Shown: positions 12,501 to 22,402, counted from the stretch's first letter. The stretch is DNA of 64,000 nt from Saccharina japonica (GCA_008828725.1 MEHQ01000451.1:370304-434303), one strand, 5' to 3'. The notes: generated by a model from the sequence alone, not told the origin. Made by a program: numbers and translations.

Positions 12501-14125
12501 AAAGTTGGGGATCGAAATAGCCTCCTCGTATTTTTCATCAGTGCAATAAAGCCCGGTTTTGTCTCCGATCGGAAAACGACTTTTGCGATCGACGTAGTAT
12601 CGGACTGCATACTATTCATAGTAAGAATATATGCCCAAAAAGAAAACGATGGGAATTTTCCCAACAACGGCAATTTAGGCTCGTGACGTACCGGAACAAA
12701 AACAATGCCGTGCGGTACATCATACGACGACGGCTGATCCGGGGAGGATAATACAACGTCCCCGTTTTTGAAATGGATGGCAATCTGGTGGGTGGTGTTT
12801 ATATATATATTGAGGTTCGACAACATCCTCGACCTCATACTCGTAGGAAAACATTCAAAACTGTTCCGGAGTATTGAACCAAAAATTTCTGAAAGAAACA
12901 GAAAAAATATGTTTCTCGTTAAGATCGACCCTTAGGACCCATTTTAGAATTCGGCAAAAAATACCGAAATTTCAGGAAAAAAAACAAAAGAGTATATACA
13001 CTTAAGGGCGAAGTTAATCAATGGGATGGAAAACATAAAATGATAACAAATCGAACTCACCGCGCCGCCATCTTCGTCGGCCGAGTTGTACGACAGCTGC
13101 GTGTTTCCTCCCAAACTCATTGAAGCAGCGGCAATCGCGCCCCCATGCTCCACGGCGGAGTTATTCTCGAACTTGCACCCATTGACTGTGATATCGGTGC
13201 CATTCCCTCCGAGCACAGCCCCACCCGAAAGCAGGGCGTGGTTGCCGCTGAACACCGAATCCGTGATATCGGCGGCGGCAAACAGGAATGCCACGGCTCC
13301 ACCCCCGTCGACTCCTTGCCACGAAGGACGAGATCGTACAACAGTCTCCTCGGTCTGGTCGGTAGCGGTGTTTGCCGTGAACAAGGTATCGCTTAGGGAG
13401 CATCTCGTCAACAATCCCGATTCAGCCACCCCACTGCAGTACAGCGCACCACCTACAAGCGCCTGGTTGCCCTGGAAGGCCGACCCTTCATCGACTACCA
13501 AGCTACCAACGCCTGTTGCAGCCACAGCACCTCCATACTGGCTGGCGTTGTTGCCCAAGAACTCCCCCCCTAGTATCGTGACGTTTCCCCCGTGTGCCCA
13601 CACCGCACCCCCATCCCCGCCGGTGGCGACGTTGTCATGAAACACGCAACTGTCCAGAATTAAGGCTGACGAATTTGAATGTATCGCTCCTCCGCTTGTC
13701 TCGTTACCCCCCGACAGTTTTAGCTGTGTCAAGGTCAGCCTCCCGCCTGGAGAAACTTCGAACATACGGGTTTGGTAACCCCCGCGAATCTCGGCCAGAG
13801 TGTTTTCTCCTGTAATGGACAAAAACATGCCCGATGCAATAGAAATCGGGGTGTCGAGTGTGATAGCACCAGCCCAGTCTGCTTGCAGTGAACCGCCGCC
13901 GGTGCAGGTTGCTGCCGCACGAAGCATGTCGACTCCGGTTGCGTTTTCGACTCGAAGTGGCGTAGCCCTGGTGGCCATGCCACATTCTTCTTGTGCCCAT
14001 GACTGCGAGTGCAGGAGCCCGGTCGAGCCAAGGAATGCCACATAAAACAGCATCATCATCGTGGTCCACGCCCGACCAAAGGGGCATCGTTGGCGCATCC
14101 TACCGCTGGTACTGGTACTCTCCAT
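3380..14125 (-). CDS. Gene 1: giant Pmp-like beta-helix receptor with YPIGIP-type polytopic membrane domain
   Basis: Nine exons: 14125-13061, 10149-9987, 9285-9128, 8560-7105, 6858-5906, 5132-4980, 4783-4486, 4144-3954, 3562-3380. All introns are GT-AG (GTGAG donors) and the spliced frame stays open for about 1539 codons. Residues 1-42 form a signal peptide. Residues 43 to about 590 carry GGA[IVL] and FxxN repeats, as in chlamydial polymorphic membrane proteins, so a right-handed beta-helix is expected. Next come an EGF-like segment, a beta-sandwich-like segment, a Cys-rich stalk (to about 960) and a multi-pass membrane region to the C-terminus. That region includes CDD..LRADYS.SC, YPIGIP, and an LLGFELLRPH helix. 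It is probably a plasma-membrane receptor or adhesin; ligand unknown. The start is the ATG conserved with gene 2 just before the signal peptide. Intron 1 (2.9 kb) could hide further exons. Confidence 0.85.
3954..4144 (-). CDS. Gene 1 exon 8: membrane helices with LLGFELLRPH
   Basis: 191 nt, same length and phase as 22978-22788 and 51684-51494. It encodes the end of FLWKDYG followed by GPHLFYYEVIECGRR, a long hydrophobic segment, LLGFELLRPH and WLYRL. The donor is GTGAGC and the acceptor ...TACTCAG. Upstream flanking sequence in this frame is open by chance but diverges between paralogues, marking the acceptor. Confidence 0.85.
4486..4783 (-). CDS. Gene 1 exon 7: YPIGIP exon
   Basis: 298 nt in all three paralogues. 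It starts V-YPIGIP-VLYAVMLWRKRELLNPRI, followed by an acidic, variable cytosolic stretch and then LSPQEL..F..RV.AR..HP and FLWKDYG. The YPIGIP motif at the end of a transmembrane helix is the most recognisable mark of this protist/algal membrane-protein family, whose function I cannot name with certainty. Confidence 0.88.
4980..5132 (-). CDS. Gene 1 exon 6: CDD..LRADYS.SC exon
   Basis: 153 nt (51 codons, phase 0 at both ends), the same length in genes 2 and 3. It encodes MFTSASTLVFKTFACDD, then LRADYSISC, and ends in a hydrophobic helix at ...LMIL before GTGAGC. The two Cys residues are conserved in all three copies and could pair in a lumenal or extracellular loop. Confidence 0.87.
5429..5681. 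mobile_element. MITE with ~41-bp TIRs around a telomere-like motif
   Basis: CACAAATCGTGCCAGATAAAG... at 5429-5469 recurs inverted at 5641-5681 with a few mismatches. The 253-bp unit lies in intron 5 of gene 1. Its centre carries CCCTAACCCTAACCCCAACCCT (5540-5561), which resembles TTAGGG-type telomere repeat. No clear target-site duplication was found and there is no coding capacity. Confidence 0.7.
5906..6858 (-). CDS. Gene 1 exon 5: first TM helices and cytosolic loop
   Basis: 953 nt. The acceptor ...CTATCAG completes a Tyr codon, giving YCAVCSKGYGRG..HTCHSCDN, the end of the Cys-rich stalk. A hydrophobic helix (VVLMLLTILGVLFLVGGLDAV) follows, then about 130 residues of low-complexity polar loop, then LPLHKLKILVVVWQILTV and further helices (FSASCILPSVNFY, LLVTTLTPLVLISVLLLTY), ending ...GAGLLLTYV before GTGAGT. 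The polar loop is the most variable part; the exon is 1022 nt in gene 2 and 1025 nt in gene 3. Confidence 0.87.
7105..8560 (-). CDS. Gene 1 exon 4: fused beta-helix, EGF-like and stalk exon
   Basis: 1456 nt. It equals the sum of two exons in gene 2 (28674-28520 plus 28156-26853, 1459 nt) and gene 3 (56468-56320 plus 56050-54747). The intron between them is cleanly absent here. It encodes rungs such as GGMFRDNTAEEYGGAISAWG and GGTFASNTAKFNGG, then CGPGRCVDSTLGVLCEC (EGF-like). A segment with YAIWDL..E and PSSGVLPPGG follows, resembling an Ig-like/BACON-type beta-sandwich; that family call is a guess. The exon ends with the Cys-rich stalk up to CADGYQGP and donor GTGAGT. Confidence 0.87.
9128..9285 (-). 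CDS. Gene 1 exon 3: beta-helix rungs
   Basis: 158 nt, matching 29453-29296 and 57511-57357. It encodes GGDFMCESKRRAGFL then VNVTITGGLFAHNVAGDRGGA and ends at GTGAGT in phase 0, exactly at a GGA repeat boundary. The acceptor could also be placed 3 nt further in (both AGs keep frame). The exon was assigned by alignment of all three copies, since it is too short to stand alone. Confidence 0.78.
9987..10149 (-). CDS. Gene 1 exon 2: beta-helix rungs
   Basis: 163 nt, the same in 30071-29909 and 58134-57972. The acceptor ...TGCAG precedes VLGWDPAGAIIFNAVNC, and the exon ends THGGCI-C with GTGAGA donor in phase 1. Conserved Cys pairs (NCTQN..GGC and GGCIC) distinguish these rungs. Confidence 0.82.
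10730..12320. repeat. Degenerate ~55-60-bp tandem repeat in intron 1 of gene 1
   Basis: About 1.6 kb is built from imperfect units with recurring AATTGGAA..GTCAGG, CAAACCTATTGACCCAACC and, at the right end, GAATTGCCAGCACAATTGG..TAGAAGG..GTC. The units invert polarity of the AATTG/CAATT core frequently. Open frames over it in both directions are repeat artefacts. Confidence 0.6.
12290..12838 (-). other. 182-codon open frame in intron 1 of gene 1, doubtful
   Basis: An ATG-initiated open frame in the same orientation as gene 1, ending inside the degenerate tandem repeat. Its C-terminal part is repeat-derived. I recognise no domain, signal peptide or membrane segment. It may be chance or a degenerate transposon fragment. 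Confidence 0.12.
13061..14125 (-). CDS. Gene 1 exon 1: signal peptide and N-terminal beta-helix
   Basis: 1065 nt, 355 codons. The start ATG (14125) gives MESTSTSGRMRQRCPFGRAW then a hydrophobic core ending near SQSWAQ, a typical signal peptide. At least six Pmp-type repeats follow (CVFHDN, GEFLGN, AFQGN, LFTAN, VFSGN, KFENN with GGA[IV]). The exon ends DEDGGA at GTGAGT, phase 0. It is almost identical to 34168-33107 of gene 2, and the identity runs about 43 nt into the 5' leader (to 14168) and stops at the splice donor. An upstream in-frame ATG at 14224 exists but is not shared with gene 2. Confidence 0.9.
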
Positions 14126-14434
14126 CCCTGCCGGGAGAGGCCGTGAGCTTAGGAGCGGGGCGCTCGTAATAATTGGAGAAGAAGCCCAGTATGCATGCAG
14201 CTGTTGTTGTCTAACTATCAACAAAGTAAAACATTCGTATCAATACATAGCTACCTGGTGCGTAGTATCTACGGTATCATACGTTCATACGACATATACA
14301 GTTGGTACCTGTGGTACGCATACCATGCACGGTGTCATATATATGTACATTCGCATATACCGTAATACCTGGTACGCATAGTACAGCAGTAGCAACCAGG
14401 GGAAGAAAAACCAAAGTACAAAAATGCTGAGCAG

Positions 14435-14700
14435 CAAATATGCCAGGAGGGAGGCAACCGTCAAGCAGTCTCAGTCAGTCAAGGGCGTCCGTCAAGGCAT
14501 TTCTATCCGTCTAGACGAGTTGTCTCCTATCCCCGCTAGAAAAACGTCTCATTATATCTGTGGAAACCCCTAGTTTATTTGTTTTAATTTATTTTTGTGC
14601 TGCTGTCTCCAACACACCATGGAGGGGCAAGAAGATACGAAGATATTGCTGTGTTCGTTGCTCGTGATACACCAAGTATCCAGTATACTGCTGAATATTT
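14435..14700. repeat. Repeat unit, uninterrupted copy of a block split by a TRIM at 15.75-16.45 kb
   Basis: CAACCGTCAAGCAGTC..GTCAGTCAAGG, CCGTCTAGACG, CCCCGCTAG, GTGTGG/CTGTGGAAACCC, TTTTTGTGCTGCTG and GAAGATATTGCTGTGTT occur here in order. They recur at 15765-15914 plus 16351-16455, where the 436-bp TRIM-like element sits between them. A further inverted fragment is at 38460-38545. 14169-14434 holds no feature I can name. Confidence 0.65.
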
Positions 14701-15383
14701 GAACTCCGAACGAGAAAAAACAAACGGCAGAAACAAAATGGCGGAAAATCGACACATACAATCCCAACAAGAAACTACAGGTTAAAAAAAATATGGACAG
14801 GCGTTTTTAAAAAAAACGCAATTTTTATTTGGTGCCCCGGGTTTTGCCGTCAAGGACGTCCGTCGAGGCATTTTACTTGACCCCGTCCGCCAAGGGGTAA
14901 AAATGCCGTCTCCTGACATCTTTGATGCTGAGGAGATGAGGTCGTGCGGCTCGGGACGTTAACAACGGGGACAACCATGAAGGCTTTTAGCGTTCGTTCG
15001 GGTTTCCCTTACGGCGCGGTGCAGTTCGATGCCGTTTTACCGAGCGAGCCGTATTGCACACAACAGGCAATGTGGTTTTAGAGCTTGCTGGGATTTGGCA
15101 GTATGTCACAACTACTACAGGGATAGTCATTTGAGATTTCCCGAAAATTATACGTACCTTTTGGTAGTAAAAGAGCTTTCTTTTTTTTTTTTTTTTTTGG
15201 TGGAATCACAAAAAAAAGTGAATGCCCCACTCCCCGTCGAATATCCAGCCAGGTATAGTATCTGACGTATCATACGCAAGTATGCACATCTGCGAGTATA
15301 CAGTTTTCGGTACGTTGGTGGATCACTGGAGGAAGATCCTGAAAATTGCACCGAAATTTGGATTTATTTGTGCTTTGGCTTTA

Positions 15384-15751
15384 TGTTATAAGGCTTAGTT
15401 CGGGTAGGCGATCGGTTAACCTTTTACCAGTAGCCCAACGGACTAAGACCTTAACAAATGGCGACGTCGGCAGAACATGAGTTGCTGGCCGTGAGTTCGA
15501 ATCTCACCTCCACCATGAAAACACTTTTTAAAGAAAAGTGAATTTCCTCATGTCATGAACCTGAAAAATACTCTCTCTGGGTCCCCATAACATTGGAACC
15601 GCGAGGCCAATTGGCTTTGACACGACGACCCGTATATCCGGTCTGTCCTGAATATCCCGCCGGTCCAGGGGGGGAGAGTGTTATAAGGCTTAGTTCGGGT
15701 AGGCGATCGGTTAACCTTTTACCAGTAGCCCAACGGACTAAGACCTTAACA
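15384..15751 (+). mobile_element. TRIM-like miniature LTR element 1
   Basis: Identical 73-bp direct repeats at 15384-15456 and 15679-15751 begin TGTTATAAGG and end CTTAACA, i.e. TG...CA as in LTRs. TTTA flanks both ends (15380-15383 and 15752-15755), a likely target duplication. Just inside the left repeat is TGGCGACGTCGGC, a candidate primer-binding site. Just before the right repeat is the purine tract AGGGGGGGAGAG, a candidate polypurine tract. The inside also has GTGAGTTCGAATCTCAC, a tRNA T-arm-like stem-loop with a B-box, and the LTR end holds an A-box-like TAGCCCAACGG. There is no coding capacity. Confidence 0.75.
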
Positions 15752-15914
15752 TTTACCAGCAGTAGGGAGCAAATATGTCAGGAGACGAGCAACCGTCAAG
15801 CAGTCAGTCAGGCAAGGGTGTCCGTCAAAATCTTTCCATCCGTCTAGACGGATTGTCCCCTACCCCCGCTAGGAAAAAACGCCTTACAATGTGTGTGGAA
15901 ACCCTTTCCTTTTT

Positions 15915-16350
15915 TGTGGTGGAAATTGAGTTCAAAAGGCTAAAAAACTCTGGTAGCGTTTGTTGATCGACATTTTTAGTCTACTTTCCCTACAATGGCG
16001 TCGCAGGCAGGGCGTGAGATTCTGAAGAGTGAGGTCGATGGTTCGATCCTCACCTTCATCCCATCCAAAGGAAAAAATGGGAAAAATCTCATGTTCAAGA
16101 ACCTGTAAAACTCACTCACTTAGAAAACACCCAAAAAGGAACGATGATAGCAATGTGATCATTGCATACTGAGTCCAGTACCGAAAAGTCGGAGGCAAAA
16201 CTTGGATACTCAGAGTCTCATCGGGGTTCCTGACTTACACCGAAGAGATAAGTCAGGTTTAGTGAGGGAGAATGTGGTAGAAATCGAGTTTAAAAGGCTA
16301 AAACTCTTGTAGCGTAAGTTGATCGACAATTTTAGTCTACTTTCCCTACA
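15915..16350 (+). mobile_element. TRIM-like miniature LTR element 2
   Basis: Direct repeats at 15915-15994 and 16273-16350 start TGTGG and end CCCTACA (TG...CA) and share about 78 bp with a few mismatches. TTTTT flanks both sides. Inside the left repeat comes TGGCGTCGCAGGCAG, similar to the candidate primer-binding site of element 1. A GTGAGG...GGTTCGATCCTCAC stem-loop follows, and GTGAGGGAGAA precedes the right repeat. It interrupts the block whose uninterrupted copy is 14435-14700. Confidence 0.75.
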
Positions 16351-17080
16351 TTTTTTTTGTGCTGCTGGCTGCTGACTCCAACACATACATCATGAAGCAG
16401 CAAGAAGAGACGAGGATATTGCTGTGTTGCGCGTTGCTCGTGATCTATCAGTATACTGCTGTAGACGTTGGCGAAAGGTTGTTGTTGTTCTCACAATTTT
16501 AATGCAGTACGTACGTACGTGCGTAAAGTGCACCACCAGTACGAGAGTATATTAGAAAAAAAAAAAAAACAACAGCTGTGAGCTCGAGGATTTCGTCGAA
16601 AGTCATCTTTGCTACGTAGCTGAGCGTAATACCAGGTACTGACCGTGCATGATATAATAATCAAACACAAACAAACCGGCGTGGTTCCTGGTGAGGGTGC
16701 GCCACAAGCTAGCCACGAGCCTGGAGAGAGCTGCATACGAATTACGAGCGAACAGGGCGGGCATCACTATTGCCTCGTGGTCGGAAGTATCGCCTCTTGG
16801 GCCAGGGACAGCGGGCTAGTGATCTTTGACGGTTGATGGCAGGTCTGGGTCTCCAAGACGATCTTTACAAGGAGATAATGTCAACCCCAGTAGGCTTACT
16901 CCCCTACCTACCGCCCACCGCCAGTACATCCTTCATTCGTTCTTTTTCCTGTTTCGCTCTTTTGCTTGTTTTTAGCCACCTTCACCTTTCTTCGCATGCT
17001 TATGTTAAACAAGGGCGGCGGCAAGCGGGCCGACTGCGCGACCGACCGAGCGACGGCGCGGCAGGAGGCCGCCGAATTAT

Positions 17081-17245
17081 TAATAGCTACTCGTACGAGG
17101 CGATGTGGTCGATCGATCGAGCTAACGTCGAGCGGCGTCGAGCGAACGGACGAGCGACGGTCGAGCGAGCGAGCGAACGACGGCGCGATCGAACGAACGA
17201 CCGGCAGAGCAAACGATCGGGCAGTGGCGGGTGATCGACGAAGGA
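17081..17245. repeat. CGA/GAACGA low-complexity tract
   Basis: Dense CGAGCGAACGA-type words. It produces long arginine/serine-rich open frames on both strands that I regard as artefacts. 16456-17080 shows no gene. Confidence 0.5.
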
Positions 17246-17469
17246 AGGCGGCCCAAGGCTGCAATCATATAATGGCGGGTTTTCTGTACATTTGTCACGC
17301 GCTCCTCGTTCGCCATTCCCCACTGAACCTAAATAGATAATGATAATGGACGGTCATGTCATTCCCACATTGCATCTACCTGCGGCAAATGTATATAGGT
17401 TCGCCGTGTGTTTTTATTCAATCAGAACCTCTTCCATGGAAGAACCTGGGGCTGAGTTTGATACGCACA

Positions 17470-17945
17470 GTCCCCTCTTCCAACCCTTTGTTCTGCTCTG
17501 TTCCGCTTTGTTTCTCATTCCAAGAGGAGGCCGTCTATCCGAAACCTCGTGACGCAAAGTAGGGGTTCAACGAAATAAACTACATGCAGCAGCAGTCGTT
17601 CTGAAAAATAATGCATACATATGAACCACGATGATACACAGGAGATTGCCACACGCCACTCAGCATGGCGAATCAGAAGCTCTTGCGAGAAGAACTTTCG
17701 GCCGCGTCTGACACACAATCCCCCCTTTCCTCCTTTCTTTGTTTTTTTTTGCATTCCAAGGAGAGGAGGTATATGTAATGACACCTACAGTAATGACACC
17801 AAAAAGGGGTGTGACAAGGTGTGACGAAATAAAACGCAGCACAGCAGTCGTTCTGGAACAAATTAAAAAATGCGAATCATGAGGCACAGGAGGTAGCAGT
17901 ACGCGACTCAGCACGGCGATCGCGATCAACTCGAGACGTCTTGCG
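17470..17945. repeat. Two diverged ~240-bp tandem units
   Basis: CATTCCAAGAGGAGG...GACGAAATAAA..CAGCAGTCGTTCTG...CACTCAGCATGGCGA..TCTTGCG at 17512-17700 is repeated with divergence at 17752-17945. No coding is evident. Confidence 0.5.
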
Positions 17946-18126
17946 GCGAAACGGAACGAATGAGTGCAAACTCGTCCGATTCTGCAGACGACGTATTTTT
18001 GTGGAAATCGATGATCTACAGGGTCTCGCAATCGCCGACGTCACCCGAAGCAAACGCGGGCAGAGAGCAGGCATACATACATATACGCGTAATACTCTCA
18101 AGGCATTTTACATACATCAATGCATG

Positions 18127-18906
18127 GTACAGGCTGGTTCAGGCATATCACCCAAAATTCATTCAGTGGCGAATGTCCACGCCGTTTTTTGGAGATAGAC
18201 CCTGAAATTTGGCACACGTGTTTTATGCGCCCTACCCGAGACTTTAACGGATGTTTTTTTTTTTTTTTTTTTTTCCCGTCAGATATTGCTTGTTTTGTAT
18301 TTTTTTGGGGAAATTAGGGTCTTGAGAGATCCAAAATTTCCGGCGAACCCCCCCCCCCAAAAAAAAACCCATTCGTAAAAGGCTCGGGTAGGGCGCATAA
18401 AACACGTCTACCAAATTTCGAGGTCTATCTCTAAAAAACGGCGTGGACATCAAATTTTGGACTTTTGTGCGGTAAAAGTGCAAAAATAGGCGTTGCCTCG
18501 TAATTACTTAGTTTCAGTATATAATCGATTTTGGGCGTTAAATATGACTCAATATGATCATACGCAGTCAGATCTTCGAAAATTTGCGTGAAACTTTGTA
18601 CAAACATGCCTTGGACCACCTGGAAGCGGCTCGTTCAGAAATTGTTTTTTGGGGGAAAACATGTTTTCCTACGGAAACGCCTGACTATTGTTGACCACTT
18701 TGAAGGCCTGTGATTGGTCGGGCCATATTTCCGGCGGTAGCGCCAGTTCTAGGTCCTTGAACAAAAAACTGGCGACGTCACCCTCTTCCACTGTTCATGG
18801 CGGTCAGTATGATACCAAATACGTGGCATTGGAGTTGCTATTGCATGCGGCATTCGTGACTGACGAAATTTTGGGTGATATGCCTGAACCAGCTCGTAGC
18901 CTGTAC
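18127..18906. mobile_element. Foldback / TIR element with nested inverted repeat
   Basis: GTACAGGCT..GGTTCAGGCATATCACCC at 18127-18185 returns inverted at 18838-18906. Inside it, a second inverted pair of about 85 bp (18172-18258 and 18369-18455, with GGGTAGGGCGCATAAAACACG) encloses a poly-T and poly-C/A stretch. No target duplication was found. The element is non-coding. Confidence 0.6.
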
Positions 18907-19147
18907 GCGACTCGCGATGAAAACGCTTGCCAAAGGCAAAACAAATCAGCATCTCAAAGGAGCGCACCACGTGGCACAAACACATACAAATACCAACCGG
19001 GCCTACCCGCGACTGTCCGGAAACAAAACGTGATACATGGACCCAACCAATACGTACATACATGCAACCGCCGCCAACACCGCACGTCATTACTCCGGTC
19101 CGAAGGTGGAAAACATCAAGCGCCCTTCCCTAGCGGCACGTGATATC

Positions 19148-20979
19148 TAGGGCTGTGAGTTGGCTGGAGTTCCCGGCTAGTTATTAGTTGGCTGGCGAAG
19201 CAGGCGAGCGAAGCGAGCCAAAAAAGCCCCCTCCCGGCCGAGGGGGCCCCGCTGGAGGCACCCCCGGAGGGTCCACCGGAGGCGCCTCCGGAGGATCCCG
19301 CTGAAGGCGCCGCCGGAGGCAAAAAATACGCTATTTGGCTTCATTTTACACCCAAAAAGCATGATAAATTGGCCAAGTTTATCTCTGGTTTTGATCACGA
19401 AACAGGTATATTTCTAAACTTCGTCTCAGTTTGTCGGATATTAAAGAGATGCACCAGAAATATATGGTACATACTCGTGCGGCACGCAGTAGCACATCAT
19501 CACCAGTACAAACTAAAAGTAGGACACAAAATAGACTGGGATCGGCCAAACTAGACTGGGATCGACCAAAATAGACCGGGATCGACACACAGCTCAGGAC
19601 GAGCATCGCTCAAACACCCGAGCCAGAGGTGCTCATCATCCAGTTGACACACTCATGACAGAGACATACTTGTATTATTACAGTAATAGCACGTTGGGAC
19701 AAAGTCCCGCCATCACAGTTGACCGCATTGACCGTAAGACCAGAGTTCTACCTTTTATTGTATACTCGTATCGTCCGTTCGGCACAAAATATTTCCAATG
19801 ACGTTTACGAAGTACTGTAGTCATAACTCACGAAAAATTACCTTTGTTTTTAATGAGACAACCATATTCGTGACCGCAAAAACAAGAGGAATCGATGCTT
19901 AAAACGAGAAAACAAATATTTTCCAACACTCAATTCAAGTAGTTACGCAACAATGCATAAAAACAAAAATCTCGAAGACTCGCCAAAATCGACCAAAATC
20001 AGTAATTTTGGGCAAAATGATGAATATCTCACGCAATTTGGTATTGCTGCAAACGGAAAAAAAACGGCCTGGAGGTGTGGACGAGAGCAATCGTTTGCCG
20101 TATTCTATTAGTATATCGCACGATTTGTCAAACAGTAGTGACCAGGGGGAAATGACGATATACATTGTTTCCCTCTAGCTCTCCCTCTAAAGCTGTTTTT
20201 TTTATCATGAAAAAAATGGCGGGCGGCCTATGGTCATAGCTTCCCAAATGAGTGCTCAGAATTTGGGTGTGGAAATTATTACACCCAGGGAAACGAGGGG
20301 CTTGTTTATAGGTTTTTGGCATAAACGAGGCGAATTAATATAAAAATAAAAAAATAAAATCATGAGAAGCTGCGCGCAGTGTTGAGCTTTCTGACGGTGC
20401 CTCCAGATTTCCGAACAGCTCAACACACCCTGAGAAGAATGTACCTTGGTGCGGGGAATGTATTGGAGATATTGGAATATTGTCCCAGATGGACTACAAA
20501 GATGCCGAACCCCGCAAATCCTCTCGCATCAAAAGTATGAATCCCTGTCCCTGTTTGGGGCGCTTGGAAAACCGGCGCTCCTTCTGTACGCGGTAGCGAA
20601 CCGCTACCTTGTCGCGTGCACTTGCTTTCGGAGGAGAGCTCGGTACAGTCACTTCTTCGTCTGACGCTCCCATCACCGCCATGGTCCGTCGACAGGCCAG
20701 GCTCAGCGGTGCCGGCACCCTCGGGCTTGCTATCGGCACCGGCACCGTCGATAGCGATGGGTTGATGCGCCATGAGTTGTGGAAGACCTCTCTCTGTGCG
20801 TGGTGGTACTGCTTGGGGACGCCGAGAAATATGCACCCCCGTACCAAACAAGCCTTCCTACAAGCAAGGAAATCCAAAACACAATAATAGTTGGATAGTT
20901 GGCACCGCCGCAACTAACTTAAAAAACTAGCCAGCTAATAACTAGCTGGCAACTATCAGTCAGCCAACTCACAGCCCTA
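19148..20979. mobile_element. hAT-like non-autonomous transposon with 8-bp TSD (element B)
   Basis: The termini TAGGGCTGTGAGTTGGCTG (left) and its inverted complement (right) are flanked by perfect 8-bp duplications GTGATATC at 19140-19147 and 20980-20987. TIRs beginning TAGGG.TG and 8-bp duplications are hallmarks of the hAT superfamily. The subterminal region holds (C)CGGAGG-type GC-rich repeats (19200-19320). A 143-codon minus-strand open frame (20851-20420) shows no transposase motif I recognise, so it is probably non-autonomous. Confidence 0.82.
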
Positions 20980-21759
20980 GTGATATCTATACTGACCACG
21001 TACCCCCCAATACGGACTATGTGCAGGAGCAAATGACTGTCACAGCGGACATGAAAACAAACATACACATCAATCACCGACCCCATTCCAACATCCATCG
21101 CGGTAGATGGTGCGTGCTATTCTTCTCCCTTTCGAAAGCGAAACTACTGTAGACAGCAAAAAAAACGTTCTCCGGCGAATAAGGCGAGTAGAAGGAACGC
21201 AGTCGACACATGGTTGAATCGGGGCGAAATGAGACTGCAATTGAAACTCGTTGGAGATAGACGCCCCACACATTGCACGAAGAGGGAAACATGGTTTCAC
21301 CGGATCATGCTTTTACGAACTCTTTTCTTCCGGTCGGCTCGTTGTCCAGCCAGAGCCAGATGGCGATAAACTGTCACTGTTCGCGGCAACGACGATACGA
21401 CTACCACAAGAGCAGCCGCCGCAGTACATAGCAGCAGAACGCATGGCCCTCAAGCTAAAACCTGGCGATCTGGCAAGACGCGTGCTACCGGAGGGGTAGC
21501 ATCAAAACGTCTTCCCGCTTGAGCTCTATACCCCCCCCAACAACCACCTATGAGAAAAAACGCGCAAGCTAAGCCTGACGCACAGTCTCATGGGCTAGGT
21601 ATCCAATTGATAAAAGTTACGTCCTAAAGTACAAAATGTATGCACACATACTGTTGTTGTGGTGGGTAGCTCCTTCGTTCAAGAGCCCCGCTGGTGATAA
21701 AAGGTTGGGCGCAAACCTGCCATGTCTACTGTTGTGCGACGGCTCGCAAGGCAACGTGC

Positions 21760-21808
21760 CGTACGAGGTACACAGCGAACACACGCAGCTCACGACAATC
21801 GATTCAAC
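21760..21808 (-). other. Conserved block downstream of gene 2
   Basis: Counterpart of 2921-2970, starting 172 bp past the gene 2 stop. On the minus strand it reads ATTGTCGTGAGCTGCGTG then TGTTCGCTGTGTACCTCGTAC. 20988-21759 has no recognisable gene. Confidence 0.45.
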
Positions 21809-21979
21809 GGTTACCCTCCCTCAATCAAGCTGTCACATACGTACCAACATCGGTTTTGCTGTATCCCTGTCCAAAATTTAAAAGGTTGGCCTAGAAAGGT
21901 TGGCATGGGGTGCTAATCAAACCATAAGTCAGTGCCACAACGCAGACTGAGGATTGTTCGGGTACGATCATGGCAGCGG

Positions 21980-22402
21980 TTACCCGACCTTTCCGGGCAA
22001 GATGGCGTCCTCACTAAGAACCACGCCACCTGAGCCTCCAGCTGAGCGAGACGACCCTGCATCACGTCTATTCCCAGAGGGGGCTAATGGGGGAATTTCG
22101 TGTGTAGCAGAAAACCGCGCGGACGAATCCGTGGTGCTTAGTTCGCGTGTAGACCGGATGATCTGGGATGCACCACGCTCTGCTGCGAACATGGCCATGG
22201 CTACGTTGAAGTCGTTGTCTTTGCTGCGGGAGTCGTCGACTGATTGCTGCACGGCGAACCAGGAGGTGGAGATGACGACGAAAGCCAGGAGCACGTTAAC
22301 CGCGACCAGCACGCCCCCGAGAGTGGAGCGATTATCCTCTCCCGCAGCGTCCACTTTGATCAACAGCGCCAGGAAATTCGTCAGGAAGATAATCACACAG
22401 CC
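21980..22402 (-). CDS. Gene 2 exon 10: last helices and long tail
   Basis: The acceptor ...CCGCAG precedes GCVIIFLTNFLALLIKVDAA. A second hydrophobic helix (VLVAVNVLLAFVVISTSWF) follows, then a roughly 80-residue Ser/Arg/Gly-rich tail to a TAA at 21980. Gene 3 has a shorter, unrelated tail and gene 1 is cut by a frameshift, so the tail is poorly constrained. Confidence 0.82.
   Translation of the reverse strand, partial: GCVIIFLTNFLALLIKVDAAGEDNRSTLGGVLVAVNVLLAFVVISTSWFAVQQSVDDSRSKDNDFNVAMAMFAAERGASQIIRSTRELSTTDSSARFSATHEIPPLAPSGNRRDAGSSRSAGGSGGVVLSEDAILPGKVG

Noticed and set aside
13086-13640. Plus-strand 184-codon open frame, repeated at 33129-33683
   Set aside because: It is antisense to exon 1 of genes 1 and 2; the Pro/Thr/Ala-rich product is a shadow of the Gly/Asn-rich repeats.
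16966-17340. Arg-rich 124-codon frame and its antisense partners
   Set aside because: Arise from CGA/GAACGA low-complexity sequence; no domain or splice support.
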